Below are positions 27,259-36,477 of a DNA stretch of 64,000 bases, piece by piece (the first letter of the stretch is position 1; each line of letters starts with the position of its first letter). The DNA comes from RYN-230 sp963841695 (GTDB lineage Bacteria > Actinomycetota > Actinomycetes > Streptosporangiales > Streptosporangiaceae). The stretch is taken from NCBI GenBank assembly GCA_963841695.1, contig CAWJDQ010000003.1:124001-188000 (forward strand). The letters run 5' to 3'. Below the pieces are notes generated by a model that worked only from the letters and a program-made list of their open reading frames with translations, was not told the DNA's origin and made no database searches. A program made the translations under genes and the position numbers.

Positions 27259-27328
27259 GCCTCACCACCAGGCCATCACCGCAGGGCCATCACCACGGGG
27301 CCTTCACCACAGGGCCTTCACCACAGGG
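27259..27328. repeat. Five 14-bp tandem repeats between acylase and amidase genes
   Basis: Consensus CCWTCACCACAGGG in five head-to-tail copies at 27259-27272 (diverged), 27273-27286, 27287-27300, 27301-27314 and 27315-27328. The last copies run into the amidase stop. Minisatellite-like; function unknown. Confidence 0.85.
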
Positions 27329-28742
27329 CCGGATGGCGATCCCGCCACGGCCGCGCCTCCTCCAGCTGGGCCGACAGCGAGATCAGCGTGCCTTCCTCCG
27401 CCATCCGCCCGGCCAGCATCACGCCGATCGGCAGCCCGGCCGCGTTCCAGGACAGCGGCAGGCTGACGGCCGGCTGCCCGGACAGGTTGAACAGCGCGGT
27501 GAACGGGGTGAAGGCCTTCTGCCGCTCGAAGTTCTCCGGCGGCGGCACTTCCTCGAAGTAGCCCACCGGCACCGGCGGGGACGCCAGCGTCGGCATCAGC
27601 ACCGCGTCGTAGCGGTTCAGCACGGCGAGCGCCTGGCGGACCACGAGCTGCAGGTACGCCTGGGCGAAGATCAGGTCGCTGGCCGGGGTCTCCTGGCCAC
27701 GCCGGCGCATGTACGCGGTGAACGGCAGCAGCCGGTCCGCCCGGGCCGGATCGACCGGGGCCAGCGTGGCCATCGCGTACCAGAGCGTCTCGAATGCGGG
27801 CACCGCGTCCGGGCCGAACGGCATGGCCATGTCCTCGACCTCGTGCCCCAGGCTGGCCAGCAGCGCGCTGGCGTCCTCATACGCGGCCACGCAGTCCGGG
27901 TGCACGGCCGCGCCCTCGATCGGGTGCTGCAGGGTCCGGCCGATGCGCAGCCGGCCGGGCGGGCGCCCGGCGCAGGCCAGGAAGCTCTCCCCCGGCGGCA
28001 GCGGCGGCAGCGTGTACATGTCGCCGGGCTGGTTGCCGGTCATCACGTCCAGCAGCAGCGCCGCGTCGGCCACCGACCGGGCCAGCGGGCCCTCGGTGCC
28101 CAGCCCGGCCAGGTCCGGGACCAGCGGGGCGTTGGAGATCCGGCCGCGGGACGGTTTCAGCCCGAACAGGCCGCAGACGCTGGACGGGATCCGGATCGAC
28201 CCCCCGCCGTCGCTGCCCTGGGCCGCCGGGGCCAGGCCCGCCGCCACGGCGGCCGCCGCGCCGCCGCTCGACCCGCCCGCCGACCGGCTCAGGTCCCAGG
28301 GCGTCCGGGCCGGCGGCCCGACCGCCGTCTCGGTGTAGCACGGCAGGCCGAACTCGGGGGTGGCGGTCTTCCCCGTCATCACTGCCCCGGCGGCCCGCAG
28401 CGCCGCGCTGACGTGATCGTCGGAGGCCGGGATGTTGTCGGCGTAGACGGCGGAGCCCAGAGTCTGGCGGACCCCGGCCACCATGTTCAGGTCCTTAACC
28501 GGGATCGGGATCCCGGTCAGCGGGGGCAGCTCGCCAGGGCTGGCCGCCTGGGCCATCGCTTTCTCCGCGTCGGCGGCCTGGCTCATGGCCAGGTCCGCGG
28601 TGACCGTGAAGAAGGCTCCCACCCCGGCGTTCAGCCGCTCGGTGCGGTCCAGGTAGTGGGCGGTTATCTGGACGGGGGACAGCTCGCCCCGGCGGATGGC
28701 GGCGGCCAGCTCGGTCACGGTCAGGTCATGGATGTCGCTCAC
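27318..28742 (-). CDS. Amidase signature family protein
   Basis: Ser-cisSer-Lys amidohydrolase, 474 residues if started at GTG 28742 (VSDIHDLTVTELAAAI). A GTG at 28802 would add 20 atypical residues. The catalytic Lys is in GIPIPVKDLNMVAGV (about 84), the cis-Ser and nucleophilic Ser in RSAGGSSGGAAAAVAAG and GSDGGGSIRIPSSVCGLFGLKPS. The family includes 6-aminohexanoate-cyclic-dimer hydrolase, aryl-acylamidases and GatA-like enzymes. There are no gatB/gatC neighbours, so it is a stand-alone amidase with unknown substrate. Confidence 0.93.
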   Translation of the reverse strand: MSDIHDLTVTELAAAIRRGELSPVQITAHYLDRTERLNAGVGAFFTVTADLAMSQAADAEKAMAQAASPGELPPLTGIPIPVKDLNMVAGVRQTLGSAVYADNIPASDDHVSAALRAAGAVMTGKTATPEFGLPCYTETAVGPPARTPWDLSRSAGGSSGGAAAAVAAGLAPAAQGSDGGGSIRIPSSVCGLFGLKPSRGRISNAPLVPDLAGLGTEGPLARSVADAALLLDVMTGNQPGDMYTLPPLPPGESFLACAGRPPGRLRIGRTLQHPIEGAAVHPDCVAAYEDASALLASLGHEVEDMAMPFGPDAVPAFETLWYAMATLAPVDPARADRLLPFTAYMRRRGQETPASDLIFAQAYLQLVVRQALAVLNRYDAVLMPTLASPPVPVGYFEEVPPPENFERQKAFTPFTALFNLSGQPAVSLPLSWNAAGLPIGVMLAGRMAEEGTLISLSAQLEEARPWRDRHPALW

Positions 28743-28859
28743 GATTTCGCACCGTAGTCCCCCGTTTTGCCCGGGTCCAGAAGCCAGGTTCGGCGCGTTC
28801 ACGGTGTGTCACGGGATGCTCCCACACGGCCACGGATTGCATCGGTTACGCTCTGACCC

Positions 28860-29852
28860 GTGGATCGGATGACGCGGCCGGGCACGTCCGGGGCTGCGCC
28901 AGGGCCGGCGGGCCCCGGTGACCCGGAGTCCGCCGCTGCCGGCCTGCCGGACGGCGACACCGCCCCGGACCTGCCCGATGACGCGGATCCCGCGGACCTG
29001 GATTCGGCGGGCGCGGATTCGGCGGGCGCGGATTCCGCAGGCGGACCGGATCCGGCAGACCGGGCGGGTCCCGGGGGTGGAGCGGGCGGCCCGGGGAGGC
29101 CGAACGACTCCGACGGGGGCATCGTCACCGCGGGTGACCGCCATCCGGCCGACGAGCATCCGCTGTCCAGTTTCGCGGCGGACCCCCGGATGCCGATCTG
29201 GATCCGCCGGGCGGTCATGGCCGCCGCGGCCGGCGTGGTGGCGGGCTTCCTGGTCGACTGGCGTCTCGGCCTGACCGCCGCGGCTATCGTCGCGATCCTG
29301 GACACCGTGCACCGCTCGCGGACCACCGCGGTCATCCCGGCCGCGGTCCGGGTCACCTCCGCGCAGCGGCGCACCCGGCGGCGGCTGCTGTGGGCCCGCC
29401 GGTCCGGCTACCTGACCCTGAACGCCCGGGCCATCCCCGGCACCAACTGCATCATCGATCACCTGATCGTCGGGCCGGCCGGGGTGTTCGCGGTGGACTC
29501 CGAGCGCTGGGACCGCCGGCTGCCGCTGCGGGCCACCCAGGGCGGCCACCTCTACCACGGCCCCTACAGCCAGACCAGCCGCCTGAAGCACGCCCAGCTG
29601 GAGGCGGCCACGGCGGGCCGGCTGATCAGCGAGAGCCTGGGGCACAAGCAGCGGATCCGCCCGGCCATGGTCATCTACGGGCCCACCGTGCCGTGGACCG
29701 TGGCCCGGATCAGCGGCGTGGACGTGTTCAGCGGGCGGCGGCTCCGCAAGTACCTGCGGGCCCAGGCGCGGGCCCGCCGTGAGCAGCGGCTGACCCACGA
29801 GGAGATCGAGCGCATCCACGCGGCCGCCGCGGCCGCCCTGCCGCCCCGTTAG
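28860..29852 (+). CDS. NERD (nuclease-related) domain membrane protein
   Basis: 330 residues. The first 110 are acidic, Gly/Ala/Pro-rich and contain DSAGADSAGADSAGG repeats. Then come one or two hydrophobic segments (AVMAAAAGVVAGFLVDW and LTAAAIVAIL, about 119-148) and a NERD-like domain with LNARAIPGTNCIIDHLIVGPAGVFAVDSERW at about 183-213 and HAQLEAATAGRLI. In canonical nucleases the ID-x(n)-V-K core carries catalytic residues; here the IDHLIV and VDSERW segments correspond, with SER in place of the usual xK. So catalysis is doubtful. Start is taken at GTG 28860; the methionine at 28869 is an alternative. Divergent from the amidase. Confidence 0.75.
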   Translation: MDRMTRPGTSGAAPGPAGPGDPESAAAGLPDGDTAPDLPDDADPADLDSAGADSAGADSAGGPDPADRAGPGGGAGGPGRPNDSDGGIVTAGDRHPADEHPLSSFAADPRMPIWIRRAVMAAAAGVVAGFLVDWRLGLTAAAIVAILDTVHRSRTTAVIPAAVRVTSAQRRTRRRLLWARRSGYLTLNARAIPGTNCIIDHLIVGPAGVFAVDSERWDRRLPLRATQGGHLYHGPYSQTSRLKHAQLEAATAGRLISESLGHKQRIRPAMVIYGPTVPWTVARISGVDVFSGRRLRKYLRAQARARREQRLTHEEIERIHAAAAAALPPR

Positions 29853-29928
29853 CCTGCCGGGCAGACGCCCCCGGGGAGACGCCGTCGCCGGTACGCTGAA
29901 GGCTCCACACCCTTGAGGGGAGCAGGTC

Positions 29929-31858
29929 ATGCCACCGCTTCGGTCCCGGACGGTCACCCACGGCAGGAACATGGTCGGGGCGCGCGCGCTGATGCGCGCG
30001 AGCGGGGTAGCGGGCGAGGACATCGGCAAGCCGATCGTGGCCGTGGCCAACAGCTTCACCGAGTTCGTCCCGGGCCACGTGCACCTGCGCGAGGTCGGCC
30101 AGGTGGTCTCCGACGCGGTGAAGGCGGCCGGCGCGGTCCCCCGGGAGTTCAACACGATCGCGGTGGACGACGGGATCGCCATGGGCCACGGCGGGATGCT
30201 CTACTCCCTGCCCAGCCGGGAGCTGATCGCCGACTCGGTCGAGTACATGGTCAACGCGCACTGCGCGGACGCCCTGGTCTGCATCTCCAACTGCGACAAG
30301 ATCACGCCAGGCATGCTGATGGCCGCGCTGCGGCTGAACATCCCCACCGTGTTCGTGTCCGGCGGCCCGATGGAGGCCGGGCGGGCCCGGCCGGGCGAGG
30401 TGACCGCCTCCGGCGATCCCCGCAAGCTGGACCTGATCAACCCCATGATCGCCGCGGCTGACCCGGGCGTGTCCGACGAGACCCTGGCCGAGATGGAGGA
30501 GGCCGCGTGCCCGACCTGCGGCTCGTGCTCCGGGATGTTCACCGCGAACTCGATGAACTGCCTGACCGAGGCGATCGGGCTGGCCCTGCCGGGCAACGGC
30601 ACCACGCTGGCCACGCACACGGCCCGCCGCGCGCTGTTCGAGCGGGCCGGCCAGCTGGTCGTCGAGCTGGCCCAGCGCTACTACGAAGGCGACGATGAGT
30701 CCGCGCTGCCGAGATCGATCGCCAGCCGGGACGCGTTCGAGAACGCGATGGCGCTGGACGTGGCCATGGGCGGGTCGACCAACACGATCCTGCACCTGCT
30801 GGCCGCGGCGCACGAGGCGCGGGTCGGCTTCGGGCTCAAGGAGATCGACGAGCTGTCCCGCCGGGTGCCGTGCCTGTGCAAGGTCGCGCCCAGCAGCGAG
30901 CGCTACCACGTCGAGGACGTGCACCGGGCGGGCGGCATCCCGGCCATCCTGGGCGAGCTGAACCGCGGCGGCCTGCTCAACCCGGGGGTGCACACCGTGC
31001 ACAGCTCCTCGCTCGGGGAGTTCCTGGACGCCTGGGACGTGCGCTCGGAGTCGGTCACCGGCGAGGCCGTCGAGCTGTTCCACGCCGCCCCCGGCGGCGT
31101 CCGCACGATCAAGCCCTTCTCCCAGGACACCCGCTGGGCCAGCCTGGACGAGGACCGCGAGAACGGCTGCATCCGCGACGTGCCGCACGCCTACACCCGG
31201 GACGGCGGCCTGGCCGTGCTCTACGGCAACCTGGCCCCGGAAGGCGCGATCGTGAAGACCGCCGGCGTGCCCGAGGAACTATGGCGCTTCTCCGGCCCAG
31301 CCAAGGTGTTCGAGAGCCAGGAGGCAGGCGGTCGACGGGATCCTGGGCGGCAAGGTCGAGGCGGGCGACGTGGTGCTCATCCGGTACGAGGGACCCAGCG
31401 GCGGGCCCGGCATGCAGGAGATGCTGTACCCGACCAGCTTCCTCAAGGGAAAGGGCCTCGGCCGGGCCTGCGCCCTGGTCACCGACGGCCGGTTCTCCGG
31501 CGGCACCTCCGGGCTGTCCATCTGCCACGCGGCGCCCGAGGCCGCGGCGGGCGGCGCGATCGCGCTGGCCGAGGACGGCGACACGGTGGAGATCGACATC
31601 CCGGCCCGGTCGCTGGAGCTGGCCGTGCCCGAGGCGGACCTGGCCGCCCGCCGCGAGCGGATCCTCGCGGCGCTGGGCGGCTACCGGGCCGCCGACCGGG
31701 ACCGGCCGGTCAGCGAGGCGCTGCGGGTCTACGCGGCCCTGGCCACCTCCGCGTCCACCGGCGCGGTGCGGGACATCAGCCGCCTGGGCTCGGCCGCGGC
31801 GGGTGCCGGAGCGGGCGCCGGAGCGGGCGCCGGGGCCGCTCCCGGGGCTGGCCAGTGA
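29929..31858 (+). CDS. ilvD: Dihydroxy-acid dehydratase, frameshifted
   Basis: Fe-S enzyme of branched-chain amino-acid synthesis, dehydrating dihydroxy-acids to 2-oxo acids. Cluster cysteines are visible in ISNCDKITPGM and CPTCGSCSGMFTANSMNCL; ALPGNGT, MGGSTNTILHLLA and the C-terminal LVTDGRFSGGTSGLSICH match. One extra base near 31325 breaks the frame between KVFESQE and AVDGILGGKVEAGDVVLIRY; the remaining 175 residues continue in the next frame to TGA 31858. The total is about 642 residues, slightly long because of a GAGAGAGAGAAP tail. Sequence error is the likely explanation for an essential biosynthetic gene. ATG 29929 follows GAGGGGAGC. Confidence 0.93.
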
Positions 31859-31898
31859 CCGCACGAGTCCGGCAGGCGATCCCCCGGGTCCGGCCCTA

Positions 31899-32771
31899 GT
31901 GGCCTCAGCACGGGACTGGGCCTCCGGGGCGCGGCCGCGGACCCTCCCCGCCGCGGTCGTCCCGGTCGTGGTGGGGTCCGGGGTCGCCTTCGGCTACGGC
32001 CACTTCTCGCTGTGGCGCGGGGTCCTGGCGCTGGTCGTCGCGCTCGCGCTGCAGGTCGGGGTCAACTACGCGAACGACTACAGCGACGGGATCCGCGGCA
32101 CTGACGAGGTGCGGGTCGGCCCGGTCCGGCTGGTGGCCGCCGGGGTGGCGGCGCCCCGGCAGGTCCGGGACGCGGCCCTCGGCTGCTTCGCGGTGGCCTG
32201 CGTGGCCGGCCTGGTCCTGGCCGCGGTGACCTCCTGGTGGCTGATCCTGGTGGGTGCGGCGGCCGTCGTGGCGGCCTGGACCTACACCGGGGGCCGCCAT
32301 CCGTACGGGTACCACGGCCTGGGCGAGATCGCGGTGTTCGCGTTCTTCGGGCTGGCCGCGGTGGCCGGGACCGCGTTCGTGGAGATGGACTCGCTGCCGT
32401 GGCTGGCCCTGGCCGCCGCGCTGCCGGTGGGGTTGCTGGCCTGCGCGCTGCTGGTGATCAACAACCTCCGCGACATCCCCTCGGACACCGTGTCGGGCAA
32501 GCGCACCCTGGCCGTGATCCTGGGCGACGCCCGGACCCGCACCCTGTACGTGGCCTGCATGCTCGGCCCGTTCGTGATCGCCGCGGCCATGGCGGCGGCG
32601 CGGCCGCTGGCGTTGCTGGCCTTCGCGGCGCTCCCGCTGGCCGTGGCCCCGGTCCGCACGGTGCGGCACGGGGCGACCGGGCCGGCCCTGATCGGCGCGC
32701 TCGGCCGGACGGGGCGGTTCCAGCTCGCGTTTGGCGCGCTGCTGACCATCGGCCTGGCCATCCGCCTCTGA
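31899..32771 (+). CDS. menA: 1,4-dihydroxy-2-naphthoate polyprenyltransferase
   Basis: UbiA-family integral membrane enzyme attaching the polyprenyl chain to DHNA in menaquinone synthesis. 290 residues from GTG 31899 (VASARDWASGARPRTLPAAV), which is the typical MenA N-terminus. The first Asp-rich motif is NYANDYSDGIRGTDE (about 54-68) and the second is NNLRDIPSDTVSGKRTLA (about 187-204). Eight to nine hydrophobic helices. No other men genes are in view. It lies 40 bp after ilvD; cotranscription is possible. Confidence 0.95.
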   Translation: MASARDWASGARPRTLPAAVVPVVVGSGVAFGYGHFSLWRGVLALVVALALQVGVNYANDYSDGIRGTDEVRVGPVRLVAAGVAAPRQVRDAALGCFAVACVAGLVLAAVTSWWLILVGAAAVVAAWTYTGGRHPYGYHGLGEIAVFAFFGLAAVAGTAFVEMDSLPWLALAAALPVGLLACALLVINNLRDIPSDTVSGKRTLAVILGDARTRTLYVACMLGPFVIAAAMAAARPLALLAFAALPLAVAPVRTVRHGATGPALIGALGRTGRFQLAFGALLTIGLAIRL

Positions 32772-32863
32772 TCCGGCAACTCCCCGGGCTCCGGCGGCTC
32801 CCCGGGGGCGGCTCTTCCCGGCTCCGGACACCGGCGTGGCGCGGCCCCGGAGGCCGCCGTCGA

Positions 32864-32913
32864 TTAGCAGTTCGATTTTGACCCCCAATCGGGGGTAAAC
32901 ATCGAACTGCTAA
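32864..32913. terminator. 50-nt nested hairpin (REP-like or terminator)
   Basis: Outer arms TTAGCAGTTCGAT (32864-32876) and ATCGAACTGCTAA (32901-32913) are perfect inverted repeats; inner arms ACCCCC/GGGGGT close a 4-base loop AATC. Overall 21 of 23 positions pair. It lies between the convergent menA (plus) and SPFH (minus) genes and would end transcription from both. Low-GC outer arms in a high-GC genome hint at a mobile repeat family. Confidence 0.7.
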
Positions 32914-33986
32914 TGGTTATCCACAGCACCGTTGTGGGTAGGCGGCACGGTGGCCGGCGCTGGCGGCTCCACGGCTGCGCTCCACGGCCGGCGGCTCGCG
33001 CGGCGGCCCCCGGCCGGCGACTCAGCGGCCGGAGGGCGGCCACCGCCGGGGCAGCCACCGCCGGGGCAGCCACCGCCGGGGGCGTGGCGCCTGGCCCGGC
33101 GCCCGTCCCCTCCCCGTTCCCGCCGAAGGCGCCGCTGAGCGTCTTGAGCGCCGTGGTCACCTCACTCGGGATGACCCAGAACGTGTTTCCCTGCGCCTGG
33201 GCCAGCTGCGGCAGCGTCTGCAGGTACTGGTACGCGAGCACCTTGGGGTCGGCGTCACCGTCGTGCACGGCCTGGAACACGGTGCCGATCGCCTGCGCCT
33301 GGCCCTCGGCCCGGAGGATCTGGCCCTGCCGCTCCCCCTCGGCCCGCAGGATGCTGCTCTGCTTCTCGCCTTCGGCGGTAAGGATCTTGGACTGACGGAC
33401 ACCCTCGGCGGTGAGCACCGCGGCCCGCTTCTCCCGCTCGGCCCGCATCTGCTTCTCCATCGCGTCGATGACGCTCTTGGGCGGGTCGATGGCCTTGATC
33501 TCCACCCGGGTGACCCGCAGGCCCCACTTGCCTGAGGCGTCGTCCAGCACCCCGCGCAGCCGCATGTTGATCTGGTCCCGGGAGGTCAGCGTCTGCTCCA
33601 GGTCCATGTTCCCGATCACGCTGCGCAGCATGGTCGCGGTGATCTGCTCGATGGCCTGGATGTAGTTGACGATCTCGTAGTCCGCCGCCCGGGGGTCGGT
33701 GACCTGGAAGAACAGCACCGTGTCGATGCTCACCACCAGGTTGTCCTCGGTGATGACCGGCTGGCCCCTGAAGGCCACCACCTGCTCGCGCAGGTCGATG
33801 AGGGGCTTGACCCGGTCCACGAACGGGAGGATGAAGTTCATCCCGGGTTCCAGGGTCTTGCGGTACCGGCCGAACCGCTCGACGTTGCGGGCCCGGGCCT
33901 GCGGCACGATCCGGACGGTCTTGCCCACCGTGAGGAGGATGAGAGGACACGACCACCACGGCGGCGACGAGCGCAGCTATTTCCAT
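32864..33986 (-). CDS. SPFH/stomatin-like membrane protein, frameshifted
   Basis: Band-7/SPFH protein (HflK/C, paraslipin type) forming membrane microdomain scaffolds with an NfeD partner. N-terminal TM MEIAALVAAVVVV begins at ATG 33986. A one-base insertion near 33943 shifts the frame before TVGKTVRIVPQARARNVERFGRY, after which the SPFH core is intact: PGMNFILPFVDRV, IDLREQVVAF, DTVLFFQVTDPRAADYEIVNY and MRAEREKRAAVLTAEG coiled coil. The C-terminus is uncertain. The continuous frame runs through AVAAP repeats to a stop at 32864, inside the hairpin. With one indel in the 15-bp repeats it would end EPPAPATVPPTHNGAVDNH with TAG at 32910-32912, which is more natural. Adjacent nfeD supports the assignment. 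Confidence 0.87.
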
Positions 33987-33988
33987 GT

Positions 33989-34420
33989 CTACTCCCGCGG
34001 GTGCACGAGTGCGGTGGCGCCCTCGATCGCGAAGACGTCAACGGTCGAGCCCACGGGGATGACCTGGGACTCGTCGTAAGGGCGGGCGGTCCATAGCTCG
34101 CCGCCGATGCGGACCCGCCCGCCGTCGTCGGTGACTTCCTCGACGACCTTGGCGGACCGCCCGACCAGGGCCGACGTCCCGGTGCGCAGCAACGGCGGCT
34201 GCTTGATGTGCCGGATCGCGATCGGGCGGACGACGCCGAGCCCGGCCGCGGCGGCCACGGCGAACGCGCCCAGCTGGACGGGCAGGCCCAGCCCGGCGCC
34301 GCCGACGGCGGCGGCCACCAGGGCGCCGACCGCGATCAGCCCGAAAGCCAGCGTGGTCGTCATGACCTCGGCGACGCCCAGCACGGCGGCGAGGACCAGC
34401 CAGACAATCCACGACCCCAT
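33989..34420 (-). CDS. NfeD-like membrane protein
   Basis: NfeD-short protein, usual operon partner of SPFH/stomatin proteins, thought to help organise membrane microdomains. 143 residues from ATG 34420 (MGSWIVWLVLAAVLGVAEV). Three to four TM segments occupy residues 4-75, then an OB-fold C-terminal domain with TGTSALVGRSAKVVEEV and GRVRIGGELWTARPYDE. Two bases separate its stop from the SPFH start. A longer upstream frame to 34636 is not supported by similarity. Confidence 0.92.
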   Translation of the reverse strand: MGSWIVWLVLAAVLGVAEVMTTTLAFGLIAVGALVAAAVGGAGLGLPVQLGAFAVAAAAGLGVVRPIAIRHIKQPPLLRTGTSALVGRSAKVVEEVTDDGGRVRIGGELWTARPYDESQVIPVGSTVDVFAIEGATALVHPRE

Positions 34421-34634
34421 GGCTACTCCCGGGGGCGGGAGCGGCGGCGTGCGCGGCGTGCGCACGGGCAGCCGCCCGGCCCCAACTCGACAGTAACCCC
34501 GCCAGACGCCCCGACCGCGAGCGTCCGGCCGCAGGGCACCCACCCGGCACCGGCCGGACGGCGCACCGGTGGGTGATCGTTCCCATCGGGCTCCGGACCG
34601 GGAATTATGGTGGCATCCAACGTCGGAGGATGTC

Positions 34635-36299
34635 ATGACCAGCCCAGCACCGCTGTCCTACAGTCACGGAACTTCGCCGCAGCCGCTGCTCGGCGAGACC
34701 ATCGGCGCGAACCTGAGGCGCATCGCGGCCGCGCACGGCGACCGGGAAGCGCTGGTCGATGTGCCGTCCGGACGGCGCTGGACGTACGCGCGAGCTCGAC
34801 GCGGACACCGACACGCTGGCCCGGGGCCTGATCGCGGCCGGGGTGAAGGCCGGCGACCGGGTGGGCATCTGGGCGCCGAACTGCCCGGAGTGGGTGCTGC
34901 TGCAGTACGCCACGGCCAAGGTCGGGCGCGATCCTGGTCAACATCAACCCGGCGTACCGCAGTCACGAGCTGGGCTACGTGCTGCGCCAGTCCGGGGTAC
35001 GGCTGCTGGTCAGCGCGGAGTCGTTCAAGACCAGCGACTACCGGGCCATGATCGAGGAGGTCAGCGGGGATCTTCCTGAGCTGCGCGCGGGTGATCTACC
35101 TGGGCTCGGTGGACTGGGACGAGCTGTCCGTGGTCGGGGCCATGCCGATCGCCGGCGGCGGGGACCAGCTGGCCGAGCGGGAGGCGGTGCTGGGCTTCGA
35201 CGACCCGATCAATATCCAGTACACCAGCGGCACCACGGGCTTCCCGAAGGGCGCCACGCTGTCCCACCACAACATCCTGAACAACGGGTTCTTCATCGGG
35301 GAGGGCTGCCGGTACACCGAGGCGGACCGGGTCTGCATCCCGGTGCCGTTCTACCACTGCTTCGGCATGGTGCTGGGCAACCTGGCCTGCACCACTCACG
35401 GGGCGGCGATCGTCATCCCCGCCCCCGGGTTCGATCCGGCGGCGAGCCTGCGGGCCGTGGTGGCGGAACGGTGCACGTCGCTGTACGGCGTGCCGACCAT
35501 GTTCATCGCCGAGCTGGCGCTGCCCGATTTCGCGTCCTATGACCTGTCCACGCTCCGGACCGGGATCATGGCCGGATCGCCGTGCCCGGTCGAGGTGATG
35601 AAGCGGGTGGTCAGCGAGATGCACATGACCGAGGTGACGATCTGCTACGGGATGACCGAGACGTCCCCGGTGTCCGCCCAGACCACGGCCGATGATGACA
35701 TGGAGCGCCGGGTGTCCACGGTGGGCCGGGTGCACCCGCACGTCGAGGTGAAGATCGTGGACCCGGAGACCGGGCTGGCGGTGCCCCGCGGGGTGACCGG
35801 GGAGATGTGCACCCGCGGCTACTCGGTGATGCTCGGCTACTGGGACGACCCGGAGCAGACCGCGGGCGTGATCGACCAGGCCCGCTGGATGCACACCGGC
35901 GACCTGGCCGTGATGGACGACGCCGGGTACCTGAACATCGTCGGCCGGATCAAGGACATGATCATCCGGGGCGGCGAGAACGTGTACCCGCGGGAGATCG
36001 AGGAGTTCCTGTACGGCCACCCGGCGATCGAGGACGTGCAGGTGATCGGGGTGCCCGACCCCCGCTACGGCGAGGAGATCTGCGCCTGGGTCAAGCTGCG
36101 GCCCGGTGAGGCACTGACCGAGGGCGAGCTGCGGGACTACTGCCGGGGCCAGATCGCGCACTTCAAGGTCCCCCGGTACCTGCGGATCACCGGCGAGTTC
36201 CCGATGACCGTGACCGGCAAGATGCAGAAGTTCAAGATGCGCGAGACGTCCATCACCGAACTGGGCCTCGAGGACGCCGCCAGCACGGCTACTGCCTGA
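34635..36299 (+). CDS. Fatty acyl-CoA/AMP-binding synthetase, three frameshifts
   Basis: ANL-superfamily acyl-CoA ligase activating a carboxylic acid, probably a medium-chain fatty acid, through acyl-AMP. ATG 34635 follows GGAGGA. The A3 motif YTSGTTGFPKGATLSHHN, GMTETSPVS, HTGDLAVMDDAGY, GRIKDMIIRGGENVYP and the C-terminal catalytic Lys region TVTGKMQKFKM are all present. Three single-base insertions near 34791, 34925 and 35090 break the N-terminal third. The frame is restored after the third, and the joined product (about 553 residues) reads naturally as YAELDADTDTLARG, KVGAILVNINPAYR and LRAVIYLGSVDW. Three errors of one kind in 300 bases argue for sequence quality, not decay. Confidence 0.9.
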
Positions 36300-36327
36300 T
36301 CCCGCTGGCCGCCTGATCCCGCTGGCC
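36294..36327 (+). repeat. 17-bp direct repeat over the synthetase stop codon
   Basis: GCCTGATCCCGCTGGCC occurs twice in tandem (36294-36310, 36311-36327); the first copy includes the TGA stop at 36297-36299. Confidence 0.8.
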
Positions 36328-36393
36328 GCCTGCCGTGAACCCGGTGACCGCCCTCCCCTGGACCGGCCCTCTCCGGTGGCCAGCCCCAGTTTG

Positions 36394-36439
36394 TGATCAT
36401 GGGATTGCTGTGGCCAGGGCAACAGCAATCCCATGATCA
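36394..36439. terminator. 18-bp perfect inverted repeat (bidirectional terminator or REP-like)
   Basis: TGATCATGGGATTGCTGT at 36394-36411 is followed after 10 bases by its exact complement ACAGCAATCCCATGATCA at 36422-36439. It sits between the convergent acyl-CoA synthetase and aldo/keto reductase genes. The perfect arms, AT-rich compared with surroundings, suggest either a strong terminator or a dispersed palindromic element. Confidence 0.75.
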
Positions 36440-36477
36440 TCTCAGCGAATGAGGGCTAATGGGGCTGGAGTGGCTGG

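Noticed and set aside
34635..35100. Programmed ribosomal frameshifting in the acyl-CoA synthetase
   Set aside because: Three independent +1 changes in 300 bases without shared slippery sites, plus similar indels in unrelated genes, fit sequencing error better.
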